A model generated the notes under the pieces. That model saw only the letters and a program-made list of their open reading frames with translations. It made no database searches and was not told where the DNA came from. The position numbers were made by a program, and so were the translations under genes. DNA of 42,362 nt from Clostridia bacterium. Lineage in GTDB: Bacteria > Bacillota > Clostridia > Christensenellales > Borkfalkiaceae. Shown piece after piece: positions 13,820 to 23,291 of the stretch. Numbering within the stretch: position 1 is the stretch's first letter; each line of letters begins with the position of its first letter. Location of the stretch: positions 1 through 42,362 of the forward strand of contig WSNM01000007.1 in NCBI GenBank assembly GCA_013316055.1, given 5' to 3'.

Positions 13820-15151
13820 ATGGAAGAGATACAAGGCATACTGCCAAAAACCTCTACACCCTACTGTGAATTCAAGCAAAACCTTGACAAGGTTGTAACC
13901 GTCAAGGGCGCTATACACAACATAAGAGAAATGTCGGACTTCGCGTTCATACTTTTACGCACCGCGAGAGAGCTTATTCAGTGCGTTTACTCGCCCGAAT
14001 TTTCCGACTTCCGCCTTGACGACAGCATTGTCGAGCAGGCTTCGGCAAAAATTACGGGAAAGGTGGTTAAAAGCGAGACCCGCGACGGCAGCGAGCGCTT
14101 CGAGCTGCAAATTCACAATATAGAAATTTTATCCACGCCCGCGGCTGTTCCGCCCGTGGTTATTTCCAAAAAGCAGATTAACTGCGAGCTTTCGGTCAAC
14201 CTTGACAACCGCCCCGTTACGCTGCGCAACCCCAAGGAGCGTGCTATTTTCAAAATTCAGGAGGGTATTGCGCGCGGCTTCCGCGAATATCTGCAAGGTC
14301 AGGGCTTTACCGAAATCCGCTCGCCCAAAATCAATTTTGCGGGCGCAGAGGGCGGCACTAATGTTTTCAAGCTCGATTACTTCGGCAAAACTGTTTACCT
14401 TGCGCAGAGCCCCCAGCTTTACAAGCAGGCGCTTGTGCCCGTTTATGAAAGAGTTTTCGAGATTGCGCCCGTTTTCCGTGCGGAGCACCACGATACCTCC
14501 CGCCATTTGAACGAGTACACCTCTATGGACCTTGAAATGGGCTTTATAGAGAGCTTTACCGATATTATGAATATGGAAACGGGTGCACTGAAGTACATTA
14601 TGAATTTACTGAAAACCGAGTACGCGCCCGAGGTGGAGCTGTTGAAGGTGGACATTCCCGAAATAACCTCTATCCCGTGCATACGCTTTAAGGACGCAAA
14701 GGAGCTTTGCGTTAAAAAGCTGAAAAACATTACGGATATGAAGGACTTCGAGCCCGAGGAAGAGGCGTTTTTGGGCAAGTGGGCAAAGCAGCAGTTCAAT
14801 TCCGATTTTCTGTTTGTAACGCACTATCTTTCGAAAAAGCGTCCCTTCTATACCATGGACGACCCCGAGGACCCCGAGGTTACCCTTTCCTTTGACCTGC
14901 TTTTCCGCGGGCTTGAAATAACAAGCGGCGGACAGCGCATACACGATTACCATATGCAGGTTGAAAAAATGAAAAAAATGGGCATGAATCCGGACGAGTT
15001 CGAAACCTATTTAATGCTGCACAAGTACGGCGCGCCCCCTCACGGCGGGCTTGGGCTTGGGCTTGAAAGGCTGACAATGCATTTGCTGGGCTTTAAAAAC
15101 GTGAGAAACGCGACCATGTTCCCCAGAGATATAAACAGAGTTACCCCTTAA
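13820..15151 (+). CDS. aspS: Aspartate--tRNA(Asp/Asn) ligase, archaeal/non-discriminating type
   Basis: A 443-residue class IIb aminoacyl-tRNA synthetase that charges tRNA-Asp, and probably tRNA-Asn, with aspartate. The N-terminal OB fold (about 20-110) binds the anticodon. The catalytic core shows motif 2 (FRAEHHDTSRHLNE, about residue 217) and motif 3 (GLGLGLERLTMHLLG) close to the C-terminus. It lacks the GAD insertion of bacterial AspRS and has the compact length of archaeal-type enzymes. Non-discriminating forms make Asp-tRNA(Asn), later amidated by GatCAB. AsnRS is close in sequence, but the EYTSMDLEMGFI segment and overall form favour AspRS. It is a single-gene unit with its own promoter and terminator. 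Confidence 0.85.
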   Translation: MEEIQGILPKTSTPYCEFKQNLDKVVTVKGAIHNIREMSDFAFILLRTARELIQCVYSPEFSDFRLDDSIVEQASAKITGKVVKSETRDGSERFELQIHNIEILSTPAAVPPVVISKKQINCELSVNLDNRPVTLRNPKERAIFKIQEGIARGFREYLQGQGFTEIRSPKINFAGAEGGTNVFKLDYFGKTVYLAQSPQLYKQALVPVYERVFEIAPVFRAEHHDTSRHLNEYTSMDLEMGFIESFTDIMNMETGALKYIMNLLKTEYAPEVELLKVDIPEITSIPCIRFKDAKELCVKKLKNITDMKDFEPEEEAFLGKWAKQQFNSDFLFVTHYLSKKRPFYTMDDPEDPEVTLSFDLLFRGLEITSGGQRIHDYHMQVEKMKKMGMNPDEFETYLMLHKYGAPPHGGLGLGLERLTMHLLGFKNVRNATMFPRDINRVTP

Positions 15152-15164
15152 GCGCATAAATTTT

Positions 15165-15300
15165 TTAAATATTAAAGCGGAGCGCTATTTGGCGCCCCGC
15201 TTTAATAAAGTAACGTCCGACGGAAACCCGTCGGACGAACCTTTTTTCTCCCTATTGTTACAGCTTTACCGCCGATTTCAATAAGCACTCGGTAGTGAGT
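15165..15300 (-). ncRNA. Candidate small noncoding RNA between aspS and the rpoD operon
   Basis: A perfect consensus promoter at 15307-15335 would start a minus-strand transcript near 15300. It would contain a short 5' hairpin (CACTC/GAGTG), an unpaired purine-rich stretch GGGAGAAAAAAGG, a nine-pair hairpin (15236-15228 with 15223-15215), and a long final hairpin (15206-15192 with 15185-15171). An AT-rich tail follows near 15165. No start codon follows the purine-rich stretch, so it is not an obvious small gene. Length would be about 135 bases, ending just past the aspS stop on the other strand. It matches no RNA family I recognise. Confidence 0.45.
15215..15247 (+). terminator. Terminator of aspS
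   Basis: Arms GTCCGACGG (15215-15223) and CCGTCGGAC (15228-15236) around AAAC, then a T-run (15242-15247). A second GC-rich hairpin (15171-15206) comes first, so aspS has two in tandem. Confidence 0.88.
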
Positions 15301-15306
15301 GTTGCT

Positions 15307-15335
15307 ATTATATTATGCAAAATTGAATTTGTCAA
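15307..15335 (-). promoter_or_regulatory. Perfect consensus promoter with no downstream gene on its strand before aspS
   Basis: On the minus strand TTGACA (15330-15335), a 17-base spacer and TATAAT (15307-15312). It begins exactly where the T-run of the rpoD-operon terminator ends, and points away from that operon towards the aspS 3' end. Confidence 0.75.
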
Positions 15336-15379
15336 CAAAAAACCGCATATTTTGTGCAATTTGCACAAAATATGCGGTT
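15336..15379 (-). terminator. Terminator of the dgt-dnaG-rpoD operon
   Basis: A 19-pair perfect hairpin with arms at 15361-15379 and 15341-15359 and a one-base centre, followed on the minus strand by a run of T. It lies about 20 bases after the stop of the zinc-ribbon gene. Confidence 0.88.
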
Positions 15380-15399
15380 AAATTACATTTTACGCTATA

Positions 15400-16104
15400 T
15401 TACTGCTCTTTATACAAAAATCTGTGGCAGTTGTCGCATTCGGTAGGCTGACCCGATTCTATTTTTTCCTTTGCGCTGAGCGACAGCTCGGTCCCGCATT
15501 TGGAGCATCTGCCGTTGCTTACCGCGCAGAGTATGGGGAATATCCGCTCGTTGCGCTTTGACAGATAGCGCTGCATAACATCGGGAGCGATGCCCGCGGC
15601 AAGCTTTTCAAGCTGAGCTTTTATCGCGTTCATTTCCGCAAGCTTGCTCTCCTTGTACGCTTTATAGGTTTCGGCATACTCGGCATACTGCTTCTGCACC
15701 GCGATTGTCTTTTTCTTCATAGACTGATACTCTTCGTCGGCGTCCTTAATGGATTTTGTAAGCGCGGCAACCTCTGCCTTAATGCTCTTTAAGCGCTCGG
15801 TTATCTGCAAAACGTTCTTTTTATAAAAGGAAATATCCGCGCCGCCGTCGATAAGCTCGTCCAGATTTTCAAAGTCCTGCAGGGTTTCGTAAATATCCGA
15901 ATACTGCTTGTTAAGCTGCTCCAAAAGCTTGGTTAATTCGTTCGCCTTTGCCTCTAACCCTTCGAGCTTTTCGGGCGCCTTGGTCAAAAACGCCTTTGCC
16001 TGCGAATAGTTTTTTCTTTCGTCCGAGTTAGCCGTTTCACGCTCTAAGCGCAAAAGCTTTTCGTCCTCTGACTGGTACTTCAAAAGCTGTTCTATCTGTG
16101 CCAT
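15400..16104 (-). CDS. Coiled-coil protein with C4 zinc ribbon (DUF/zf-RING_7 family)
   Basis: A 234-residue protein. The start at 16104 (MAQIEQLLKYQ) is chosen because AAGGAG lies seven bases upstream; a longer frame to 16143 has no ribosome site. Most of the protein is a long antiparallel coiled coil (about 5-190), and the end is a zinc ribbon with CSKC (about residue 201) and CDNC (about 224). The family is widespread, often next to nif3-like genes as here, and lacks an agreed function; nucleic-acid binding is commonly suggested. It is the last gene of the operon, 17 bases after nif3. Confidence 0.82.
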   Translation of the reverse strand: MAQIEQLLKYQSEDEKLLRLERETANSDERKNYSQAKAFLTKAPEKLEGLEAKANELTKLLEQLNKQYSDIYETLQDFENLDELIDGGADISFYKKNVLQITERLKSIKAEVAALTKSIKDADEEYQSMKKKTIAVQKQYAEYAETYKAYKESKLAEMNAIKAQLEKLAAGIAPDVMQRYLSKRNERIFPILCAVSNGRCSKCGTELSLSAKEKIESGQPTECDNCHRFLYKEQ

Positions 16105-16121
16105 ATTATTCTCCTTGGAAC

Positions 16122-16910
16122 TTACAGAAGTCCGGCGTCGCAAAAGTACGCCGACGGTATATTAAGTTCGTCTTTTATTTTTTGATAAATTTTGCAAAAG
16201 CCGTAGCTTTCCGCAGAGTAATGCGTAAGCTGAATTACGTTTAAGCCCCTTGCGATAAGCGCGGCAATTTCGTGGTGCTTTAAGTCCGACGAAACAAACA
16301 CGTCCGCGCCGTTTTGCGCGGCAAACTCAATCGCTCTTTCGTCGCAGCCCGCCCCGCAGAACGAGGCGACGCGGCTTACCGTCCTTTGCGTATCGCCGTA
16401 TGCAAGCGCTTTATCCGTATTCAGCTCCGTGCCGACGGCTTTGACGTATTCGCCGAATTTTTGTTGCCGAACGCCGTACACCCTGCCATACCCGCCGCCG
16501 ACAAGCGGGGCGAGAATTTTATCCGATTTTTCGCCGCCCAGCCCGAGCATTAAGTAATAGTCAATACCGTTGGGGGCGGCGTCGAAATTAAGGTGCATGG
16601 AAATTACAGAAATTCCGCAGCTTATACATTCCGCAAGCGCTTTGGATTGCGGGTCGGCCGTTAAATCGAAGCGGGATATTCCGCCGTAAATCGCGGGGTG
16701 ATGGGTCACTATTAAATTACAGCCGTATGCTTTGGCTTGCCGTACGGCGGTTTCCGATAAATCGAGAGAAAACAGCGCGCCCTTTATATCTGCTCCGCAA
16801 TTGATTATTATGCCGCTGTTATCGTACATTTTGTATTTTGCGCAAAACTCGTCTGAGAGCGCCACGGGCGCAACCTCTTCCAGCATTTGCAAAACGTCAT
16901 TCAATTTCAC
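16122..16910 (-). CDS. Nif3-like dinuclear metal-centre protein (YqfO family)
   Basis: A 262-residue protein of the Nif3/DUF34 family, toroidal hexamers with a di-metal site. Ligand motifs are visible: THHPAIYGG (about residues 71-79), and near the end SDLKHHE and THYSAES. Family members have been called GTP cyclohydrolase I type 2, but the true role is unsettled. I prefer a GTG start at 16910, nine bases after AGGGGG; a TTG at 16916 is too close to that site. The gene overlaps the 3' end of trmK by 14 bases and precedes the zinc-ribbon gene, the usual order in Bacillota. Confidence 0.88.
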   Translation of the reverse strand: MKLNDVLQMLEEVAPVALSDEFCAKYKMYDNSGIIINCGADIKGALFSLDLSETAVRQAKAYGCNLIVTHHPAIYGGISRFDLTADPQSKALAECISCGISVISMHLNFDAAPNGIDYYLMLGLGGEKSDKILAPLVGGGYGRVYGVRQQKFGEYVKAVGTELNTDKALAYGDTQRTVSRVASFCGAGCDERAIEFAAQNGADVFVSSDLKHHEIAALIARGLNVIQLTHYSAESYGFCKIYQKIKDELNIPSAYFCDAGLL

Positions 16911-17544
16911 CGTCAAGCACCCCCTTTATATAGTCCGCTTGCTTTTGTATGTCCGCACGGGCTTTTTCGCTTAAATTTCTGCTTAAATAAAGCCGCTTCT
17001 TTTCAAGCTCCGCCCGCATATATGCCTTTGCTTCGGCGCTTTTAAGGCTTTGACCGAAGTCGAGCTCCGCCTGAGTGTACGGACGGAAAGCGCCGTCCCT
17101 TTTGCCCTTGATTACATAATAGAATTTACCGCCGCATTCAAAAGGCTCGTCCACGGTCAGCTGTGCGCCGCGGCTCAACAAAAACTCGCGTACGCCGCGC
17201 ACGTTGCGCATGGGCTGAAGCACGAATGACCGCGGTATATATGCGGCTTTAAGTATGCTTACAAGCTCCTCTCCGCCCATACCGGCAATTAGAATTTCTT
17301 CAATGCTTTCGTCTATTTTTTCAAGACCGTTACAGCAAACCGAGGTAACCGCGCCGCTTTTTATATAAGAAAAAAGCAGTTTTTCGGCCTTTGCAAGACA
17401 TTTTGCGCTTATATCGGATATGACGGCTGTTTTGCACAGCTTATTATCAAGCATATACCGCGTGCAATAGCCGTGGTCGCAGCCGACGTCCGCAAAACTT
17501 TCGCAACAGTCGAGATACCTACAAAGCTTTTCAGTTCTGTTCAT
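16897..17544 (-). CDS. trmK: tRNA (adenine(22)-N1)-methyltransferase
   Basis: A 215-residue class I SAM-dependent methyltransferase that forms m1A at position 22 of tRNA. The Rossmann SAM loop FADVGCDHGY (about residues 17-26) and the catalytic-region motif AGMGGEE (about 88-94), followed by LQPMRN, are those of TrmK. The C-terminal third is a helical coiled coil, as in the family, likely for tRNA binding. It starts three bases after the rpoD stop. Position between rpoD and nif3 is standard for Bacillota. Confidence 0.92.
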   Translation of the reverse strand: MNRTEKLCRYLDCCESFADVGCDHGYCTRYMLDNKLCKTAVISDISAKCLAKAEKLLFSYIKSGAVTSVCCNGLEKIDESIEEILIAGMGGEELVSILKAAYIPRSFVLQPMRNVRGVREFLLSRGAQLTVDEPFECGGKFYYVIKGKRDGAFRPYTQAELDFGQSLKSAEAKAYMRAELEKKRLYLSRNLSEKARADIQKQADYIKGVLDGEIE

Positions 17545-17547
17545 TTA

Positions 17548-18606
17548 TCAGGTATCGAGGAAGTCTTTCAGATGCTTGGAGCGCGAGGGATGGCGCAGCT
17601 TTCTTAACGCCTTTGCCTCTATCTGGCGGATACGTTCGCGGGTGACGTTGAACTCTCTGCCGACCTCTTCGAGGGTGCGGGGCCTGCCGTCGTCAACGCC
17701 GTAACGTAAACGAAGAACCTTTTCCTCGCGCGGGGTAAGGCTGTTCAAGACGGACAAAAGCGTTTCTTTAAGCATTGTGGTGGAAACGCTGTCCGACGGG
17801 GTTACCGTTTTATCGTCCTCGATAAAGTCGCCGAGGTGGCTGTCCTCTTCCTCGCCGATAGGAGTTTCAAGGGAAACGGGGTCCTGCGCGATACGCTGAA
17901 TTTCGCGCACGCGTTCCTCGCTGATATTCATTTCCGCGGCGATTTCCGCAGGGGTCGGCTCTCTGCCGTATTTCTGCAAAAGTATGCGGGAAACGCGGGT
18001 CAATTTATTGATTGTTTCGACCATATGCACGGGGATACGGATTGTACGCGCCTGGTCGGCTATGGCGCGGGTAATTGCCTGCCTTATCCACCACGTTGCA
18101 TATGTGGAGAATTTAAAGCCCTTCTGATAGTCGAATTTTTCAACGGCTTTCATAAGTCCTAAGTTGCCTTCCTGAATTAAATCGAGGAAGAGCATTCCGC
18201 GGCCGACATAGCGCTTTGCAATGGAAACGACAAGCCTTAAATTTGCTTCGGAAAGCTTCTTTTTAGCTTCCTCGTCGCCCTCCTGCATTCTGCGGGCAAG
18301 CTCTATCTCGTCGTCGGCGGAAAGAAGGGGCACCCTGCCTATATCCTTCAAATACATTTTTACGGGGTCGTCAAGACCTATATCGGAAAGGGCTTGCTCG
18401 TAAAGCTCTTTGTCGCGCTCTGCCTCGTCGATAATCTGGATACCCGCCTCCGCAATGGACTTATACACAAAATCCATTTGCGCGGGAGTGGTTTCGTATT
18501 TTTCCATAATATCGCAAAGCGTGTTTGTGGTTATAGAGCCCTTGGAGCCGTAGGTGTCTATTATATGCTTTAAAATTTCGTTTAACTTCTGGTCGGATAA
18601 ATTCAT
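17548..18606 (-). CDS. rpoD: Primary sigma factor (sigma-A/RpoD)
   Basis: A 352-residue housekeeping sigma factor. Region 1.2 is [20 protein letters not shown]. Region 2 has [20 protein letters not shown] and the -10 recognition helix around [13 protein letters not shown]. Region 3 and region 4 follow, with the -35 recognition helix [20 protein letters not shown]. It lacks the long non-conserved insert of proteobacterial RpoD. Its consensus (TTGACA/TATAAT) is exactly what is seen at many promoters here. The ATG overlaps the dnaG stop by four bases, the classic macromolecular synthesis operon arrangement. Confidence 0.97.
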   Translation of the reverse strand: MNLSDQKLNEILKHIIDTYGSKGSITTNTLCDIMEKYETTPAQMDFVYKSIAEAGIQIIDEAERDKELYEQALSDIGLDDPVKMYLKDIGRVPLLSADDEIELARRMQEGDEEAKKKLSEANLRLVVSIAKRYVGRGMLFLDLIQEGNLGLMKAVEKFDYQKGFKFSTYATWWIRQAITRAIADQARTIRIPVHMVETINKLTRVSRILLQKYGREPTPAEIAAEMNISEERVREIQRIAQDPVSLETPIGEEEDSHLGDFIEDDKTVTPSDSVSTTMLKETLLSVLNSLTPREEKVLRLRYGVDDGRPRTLEEVGREFNVTRERIRQIEAKALRKLRHPSRSKHLKDFLDT

Positions 18607-20396
18607 AACCCTTCTCCGCTTTTTATTTTTTTCTTTTGAATAAGTAATTTTTGCAGCTCTGCCGCAAGCAGCTTTCTTTTATTCAAATCGGTTTCAGCCT
18701 CTGCACTGCGCTTAACCGTTTCCACTCTTTCGTCAATTTCGCTTAGCTTAAGCGATTTTATGCAGTCGTAAAAATATTTTTCCGCAACCTCGCCCGCAAG
18801 CGCGTTGCCGTCGGAATAGTCGAGTATTTTAGTCAGCTCGGTAAATTCTTCGGTATTCTCCTCGAAAAATTCGAACAGCTCGGAAGGGCGCACGCGCTCT
18901 TCAAGCAGCTGTTTTGAGCGTATGTATTTAGCGATAATTTCGTGCACGCCGTCCTTGAACGGTATTGCGGAAATATCCGCGTCCGCCGCAAACCTTGCGC
19001 CGAAAAGAAACGCCGCTATTATAAACCGCGAGGCCTTTTTCTGAACCGAGCTGTCGTCCCTGCGTTCGGGACGCTGCTCCGCCGCGGGCCTCGGCGCCTT
19101 AGGCGCGGAATTGAGGTCGCGCTTTAAGGACTCGTAGGAAATGCCCGTCTGGTCGCGCAGTCCTTTAAGCAAGTCCTCCTGCTCGGACGCGCTGTCCGCG
19201 GTTTTTATAATTTTAATAGCCTCGGCAACGTATTTCTGTCTGTCCTCGTTATTTGTAATATCCAGACTGCCCTTTGCAGTTTTAAGCTTGTAGTCGATAA
19301 GCGGCATTGCCGAGGCAAGACAAGCCCTGTATCCGTCCGCGCCGCGCTGTTTTATTACGTCGTCGGGGTCAAGCCCCTCAGGCAAAGGCACAACCTTTAC
19401 GTTAAGCCCCGCCTCCTTTAAAATTTCCAGCCCGCGCATATTGGCCTTTTGACCCGCACCGTCGCCGTCGTAGCTGATTAAAACGTTATCCGTATACCTT
19501 TTTAAAAGCCTTGCCTGCTCCTGCGTGAGCGAGGTGCCCATGCTTGCGACAACGTTTTTAAAGCCCGCCTGATAGAGGGAAATAGTGTCCATATACCCCT
19601 CTACAACGATGACCTCGCTTATAGTCTGGGTTTTTCTCAGCTTTTTTAAAAGGTTTATGTTGTAAAGCGTTTTGCTTTTGTTGAATACGACCGTTTCTTT
19701 GGTGTTTTTGTATTTGGCGAATTCGGTCTTTTTCAATACTCTGCCGCCGAAGGCGACAACCTCGTCCATGGCGTTGATAATGGGATATATAAGTCTGCCG
19801 CCCTGCGCGTCCAAAAGTCTGCCGTCCGCCTCGTTTATGGCTCCGCTGTCCAGCATATCCTGCCGAGAATAGCCCTTCGATAAAAGAAATTTGGGCAAAT
19901 CGTAAAAATTTAGGCTTGCGCCCAGCCCGAATTTGCGGACAATGTCGGAGGGGATATTTCTTTTCAGTATATAATTTATATGCTCGTCGGCGTTGCCTGA
20001 GTTAAGGTTTTTAAGATAAAAGTGCGCGCAATCGTTCAAAATTTTTAAAATTGCGTCCTTTTTGCGTTTAAGCTCTACCGTCTGACGGTTATCGAAGCCC
20101 GTTTGCGGCATTGTAAGTCCGGCTTTATCGGCAAGCAGCTTTACCGCGTCCATAAAGTCGATATTTTCCATGCTCTGGACAAATTTGATTACGTCGCCCG
20201 ATTCTCCGCAACCGAAGCAGTGATAGTACTGGTCGGCTTCGTTTATGGCAAAGGACGGAGTTTTTTCGTGGTGAAACGGACAGCAAGCCCAATAGCTTCC
20301 GCCGCGCCGTTCAAGCGAAACGTAGCCGCTTGCAACCTCCACTATATTCGTTTTTTCTTTCAGAGTTTGTAAAAACCCCTGTAATTCCGTTGCCAT
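18603..20396 (-). CDS. dnaG: DNA primase
   Basis: A 597-residue primase that makes RNA primers at the replication fork. The CHC2 zinc site is C39, H42, C60 and C63 ([11 protein letters not shown], then YHCFGCG). The TOPRIM catalytic domain has VVEGYMD and SYDGDGAGQ for metal binding. The C-terminal third is the variable helicase-interacting (DnaB-binding) region. It lies eight bases after dgt and overlaps rpoD. No strong ribosome site is visible, so it may rely on coupling to dgt. Confidence 0.97.
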   Translation of the reverse strand: MATELQGFLQTLKEKTNIVEVASGYVSLERRGGSYWACCPFHHEKTPSFAINEADQYYHCFGCGESGDVIKFVQSMENIDFMDAVKLLADKAGLTMPQTGFDNRQTVELKRKKDAILKILNDCAHFYLKNLNSGNADEHINYILKRNIPSDIVRKFGLGASLNFYDLPKFLLSKGYSRQDMLDSGAINEADGRLLDAQGGRLIYPIINAMDEVVAFGGRVLKKTEFAKYKNTKETVVFNKSKTLYNINLLKKLRKTQTISEVIVVEGYMDTISLYQAGFKNVVASMGTSLTQEQARLLKRYTDNVLISYDGDGAGQKANMRGLEILKEAGLNVKVVPLPEGLDPDDVIKQRGADGYRACLASAMPLIDYKLKTAKGSLDITNNEDRQKYVAEAIKIIKTADSASEQEDLLKGLRDQTGISYESLKRDLNSAPKAPRPAAEQRPERRDDSSVQKKASRFIIAAFLFGARFAADADISAIPFKDGVHEIIAKYIRSKQLLEERVRPSELFEFFEENTEEFTELTKILDYSDGNALAGEVAEKYFYDCIKSLKLSEIDERVETVKRSAEAETDLNKRKLLAAELQKLLIQKKKIKSGEGL

Positions 20397-20404
20397 TGTA
20401 AATT

Positions 20405-21421
20405 TTACTGCTCGTTTTGAAAGGTCCAGCCCTTGGGCACGAATAATTTATTGAACGTGTACACGGCGTATCTGTCCGTCATAGAGGAAAGATAGTCGCA
20501 TACAACCTGCTCTTTGCCGTATTTTTCCGTAAGCTTTATATAGGTTGCGGGCAAGGCCTTTGGCTTGTCCGTGAAATACGAGAACATTGCGGACAGCATT
20601 CTTTCCGCCTTTTCCTCCTCGCCGCGCGCGCTGTCGGTAAGGTATACCCTTTCGAACATAAATGCGCGCAAGCGCTCGCTTGCCTCCTCGGTAAGCTTGT
20701 CCATTTTTACGAAATTTTTACCGAAGGAATTGCGGTAAACGGAGGATATTGCGGTATTAATTCTCTCCCGCGAGGTTAAGCCCAAAGCCGAACGTATATC
20801 CTCCGGAATATCGTCAAGCGTTAAAATGCCCGCCCTTACCGCGTCGTCCAAATCGTGGTTTATGTACGCAATTCTGTCCGCCACGGAAACGCACTGCCCT
20901 TCGAGCGTGGCGGGCTTATCGCTCTTTCTGTGGTTTAAAATACCGTCGCGCACCTCAAAGGTGAGATTTAGCCCGTTGCCGTCCTTTTCCAGCACGTCCA
21001 CCACGCGGAGGGACTGAACGTTGTGCTTAAAGCCCGTCGGCGACAGCTTTGCAAGTATCCGCTCTCCGCTGTGCCCGAACGGCGTGTGACCGAGGTCGTG
21101 TCCCAACGCAATCGCTTCCGTCAAATCCTCGTTCAAGGCAAGCGCGCGGGCAATTGAGCGTGCAATCTGCGCCACGTCCAGCGTGTGGGTAAGGCGGGTT
21201 ATATAATGGTCGCCCTCCGGCGAAAAGAAAACCTGCGTTTTGTTTTTAAGACGGCGGAACGCCTTGCAGTAGATAATTCTGTCGCGGTCGCGCTGAAAGT
21301 CTGTGCGCATTTCGCACGGCTGTTCCTCGCGCGCTCTGCCGCGGGTGTCCTTTGACATACACGCAAACGGCGAAAGAAAGGCTTGCTCTATTTTATAGGT
21401 TCTTTCCCTTAAAGACTGCAT
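20405..21421 (-). CDS. dgt: dGTP triphosphohydrolase-like HD protein
   Basis: A 338-residue HD-domain protein of the deoxyguanosinetriphosphate triphosphohydrolase-like family, which hydrolyses dNTPs to deoxynucleosides and triphosphate. The metal-binding H...HD...D set is visible: RLTHTLDVAQIARSIARAL, then IALGHDLGHTPFGHSGE. The N-terminus has the family segment DTRGRAREEQPCEMRTDFQR, and RDRIIYCKAFRRLKNKTQVF precedes the HD site. It is the first gene of the dgt-dnaG-rpoD-trmK-nif3 operon. The 237 bases upstream are AT-rich, and I could not choose a clear promoter there. Confidence 0.93.
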   Translation of the reverse strand: MQSLRERTYKIEQAFLSPFACMSKDTRGRAREEQPCEMRTDFQRDRDRIIYCKAFRRLKNKTQVFFSPEGDHYITRLTHTLDVAQIARSIARALALNEDLTEAIALGHDLGHTPFGHSGERILAKLSPTGFKHNVQSLRVVDVLEKDGNGLNLTFEVRDGILNHRKSDKPATLEGQCVSVADRIAYINHDLDDAVRAGILTLDDIPEDIRSALGLTSRERINTAISSVYRNSFGKNFVKMDKLTEEASERLRAFMFERVYLTDSARGEEEKAERMLSAMFSYFTDKPKALPATYIKLTEKYGKEQVVCDYLSSMTDRYAVYTFNKLFVPKGWTFQNEQ

Positions 21422-21658
21422 TTTATTCCCCGCGCGTGTTTTCTCTACGCTTAAATAATACGAAAAAAAATTTAAAATTACTTTTTTTTGTGAAAAAATA
21501 TGCTAAAAACCCGAAAAACGTCATTAAACGCAATTGTGCTTACTGCAAAAACTGAAATATACAAGCAGAGCAAGGCGAGCATTTTTGCCGTGAAGTGTAC
21601 TAAACGTACACAAGCAAAAAAGCGCAACGCAACGATGCTATGCGATATATATGCGTTT

Positions 21659-22384
21659 TTATTTCCCGAAGCCGCCGCCGACAGACAGCACCTCTCCCGT
21701 GATATAGCTGCTTTCCGCAAGCATTACGCATGCTTCCGCTACCTCCGACGGCAGACCTATTCTGCCCATAGGCACGGAATTTTCCAGCTCCTCCATTTCA
21801 CTTGCGGAAAGGTGGGAATTCATTTCGGTATCTATAACGCCCGGCGAAACGCAATTGACGCGCACGTTAGAGGGGGCAAGCTCCTTGGCGAGCGCTTTGG
21901 TAAAAGCGATAACCGCGCCCTTGGAGGCGGAATAGGCTACCTCGCAGCTTGCGCCGACCTCGCCCCAGATTGAAGAAACATTTATTATTGCGCCGCCGCC
22001 GGCAAACACCATTTTATCGGTTACGGCGCGACTGCACAAAAACGTTGATTTTACGTTGACGTCGAATATTCTGTTCCAATCCTTTAAGGAGGTGTCTTGT
22101 ATGACCTTTACAAGCGAAACGCCCGCATTGTTGACAAGCACGTCCAACTTTTCGTAAATGGAAAAAAAGTCCTTAAACATTGTTTTGACCTGCTCCTCGT
22201 CGGAAACGTCGGCGCGCAGAAGCACGGGGCAATAGCCCTGCATATTGAACTCTTCCTGAGCTGTAATGGCGGCCGCTTCGTTATTGCAGTAATTGAGCAC
22301 AACCTCGTAACCGCGTTGTAAAAACGCAAGCGCGATTGCCTTGCCTATTCCCCTTGTTCCGCCTGTTATAAGAGCAGTTTTCAT
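21659..22384 (-). CDS. SDR-family oxidoreductase (FabG-like)
   Basis: A 241-residue classical short-chain dehydrogenase/reductase. It has the NAD(P) loop TGGTRGIG (8-15), the NNAG motif (about 85), catalytic Ser in INVSSIWGE, the YxxxK pair in YSASKGA (about residues 150-156), and a C-terminal VGGGFGK. It resembles 3-oxoacyl-ACP reductase, but it sits at the end of a shikimate gene run rather than with fatty-acid genes, and the substrate is not decided by sequence. Its ATG overlaps the aroK stop by four bases. This is the last gene of the 11-gene run. Confidence 0.88.
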   Translation of the reverse strand: MKTALITGGTRGIGKAIALAFLQRGYEVVLNYCNNEAAAITAQEEFNMQGYCPVLLRADVSDEEQVKTMFKDFFSIYEKLDVLVNNAGVSLVKVIQDTSLKDWNRIFDVNVKSTFLCSRAVTDKMVFAGGGAIINVSSIWGEVGASCEVAYSASKGAVIAFTKALAKELAPSNVRVNCVSPGVIDTEMNSHLSASEMEELENSVPMGRIGLPSEVAEACVMLAESSYITGEVLSVGGGFGK

Positions 22385-22875
22385 TTTATTAACTCCGCAA
22401 TCAACCTTGCAATTTCTTCGGGCGAAAGTCCGTCCGTATCGATAATTATATCCGCCGCACTCTCGTAAAGGGGCGTGCGGTCTACAAACAGCTTTTTGAT
22501 TTTGTCCTCAGCGCCGCCGCTTAAAAGAGGGCGGGAGGTATCGCCGTTTATCCGGCTTAAAAGCGTTTTAAGCTCCGCACGCAGATATACGATTTTTCCG
22601 CCGGTTTTTAAAAGCGTGATATTTTCGCTACGCAGAACACAGCCGCCGCCCGTGGAAATTATGACGTTTTTAAGCGCGCAGGCCTTTTTCAGCTCCTCCG
22701 TTTCCAGATTGCGGAAAGCCTCCTCTCCGTACTGCGCAAAAATATCGCTGATTGCGCCGTACTTTTCAGATATTTTTCCGTCGGTGTCATAGCATTCCGC
22801 ACCCGTCAGTCTTGAAAGCGCGCGTGCAACCGAGGTTTTGCCGCCCAACGGCATTCCTATAAGCGCAATGTTCAT
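22381..22875 (-). CDS. aroK: Shikimate kinase
   Basis: A 164-residue P-loop kinase that phosphorylates shikimate at the 3-hydroxyl with ATP. The Walker A loop is GMPLGGKTS (residues 7-15). The shikimate-binding DTDG follows at about residue 31, then the FRNLE arginine segment, the GGG of STGGGCVLR, and a lid segment around SRPLL. The start at 22875 is preferred over longer frames because the protein then begins right before the P-loop and the ATG overlaps the aroQ stop (ATGA). Length is typical. It overlaps the SDR gene by four bases. Confidence 0.95.
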   Translation of the reverse strand: MNIALIGMPLGGKTSVARALSRLTGAECYDTDGKISEKYGAISDIFAQYGEEAFRNLETEELKKACALKNVIISTGGGCVLRSENITLLKTGGKIVYLRAELKTLLSRINGDTSRPLLSGGAEDKIKKLFVDRTPLYESAADIIIDTDGLSPEEIARLIAELIK

Positions 22876-23291
22876 AATTTTAAGCTTTCCGCCGCGAGAA
22901 TATAGGAATTTTTTCCAAACCCGCAAATAACGCCCTTGCACACCGCGGAAATGACGGAGATATGACGGAATTCCTCGCGCGCGTGCACGTTGGACATATG
23001 CACCTCGATAACGGGCGCTTTTACGCAGGAAATAGCGTCGCGTATGGCTACGCTGTAATGGGTGTAGGCGCCCGCGTTTAAAATAACGCCGTCAAAGCCT
23101 TCCTTATCCGCGCCCTGAATTTTCGAGCAGATTTCTCCCTCTATATTGCTTTGAAAAAACTCGCAGACGTCGCTTTTGAAATGCCGTGAGATTTCCGCGT
23201 TGATTTGGTCAAGCGTCTGCGTGCCGTATACGCCCTTTTCGCGCTCGCCCGTCATATTGAGGTTGACTCCGTTTATAAATAAAAATTTCAT
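22872..23291 (-). CDS. aroQ: 3-dehydroquinate dehydratase, type II
   Basis: A 139-residue type II dehydroquinase, a dodecameric enzyme that removes water from 3-dehydroquinate. Family motifs are in place: NGVNLNMTGERE at the start with the catalytic Arg, the following Tyr (VYG), FFQSNIEGE, ILNAGAYTHYSVAIRDAI with the catalytic His region, and EVHMSNVHAREEFRH with its substrate-binding residues. Both ends are coupled by four-base overlaps to aroE and aroK. Confidence 0.96.
   Translation of the reverse strand: MKFLFINGVNLNMTGEREKGVYGTQTLDQINAEISRHFKSDVCEFFQSNIEGEICSKIQGADKEGFDGVILNAGAYTHYSVAIRDAISCVKAPVIEVHMSNVHAREEFRHISVISAVCKGVICGFGKNSYILAAESLKL

Noticed and set aside
13820..15151. Calling the synthetase AsnRS
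   Set aside because: Length, the segment after motif 2 and the absence of AsnRS-specific features favour an archaeal-type AspRS.
21422..21658. A promoter for the dgt operon in the gap
   Set aside because: The region is AT-rich, but no pair of boxes with a 16-18 base spacer was convincing.
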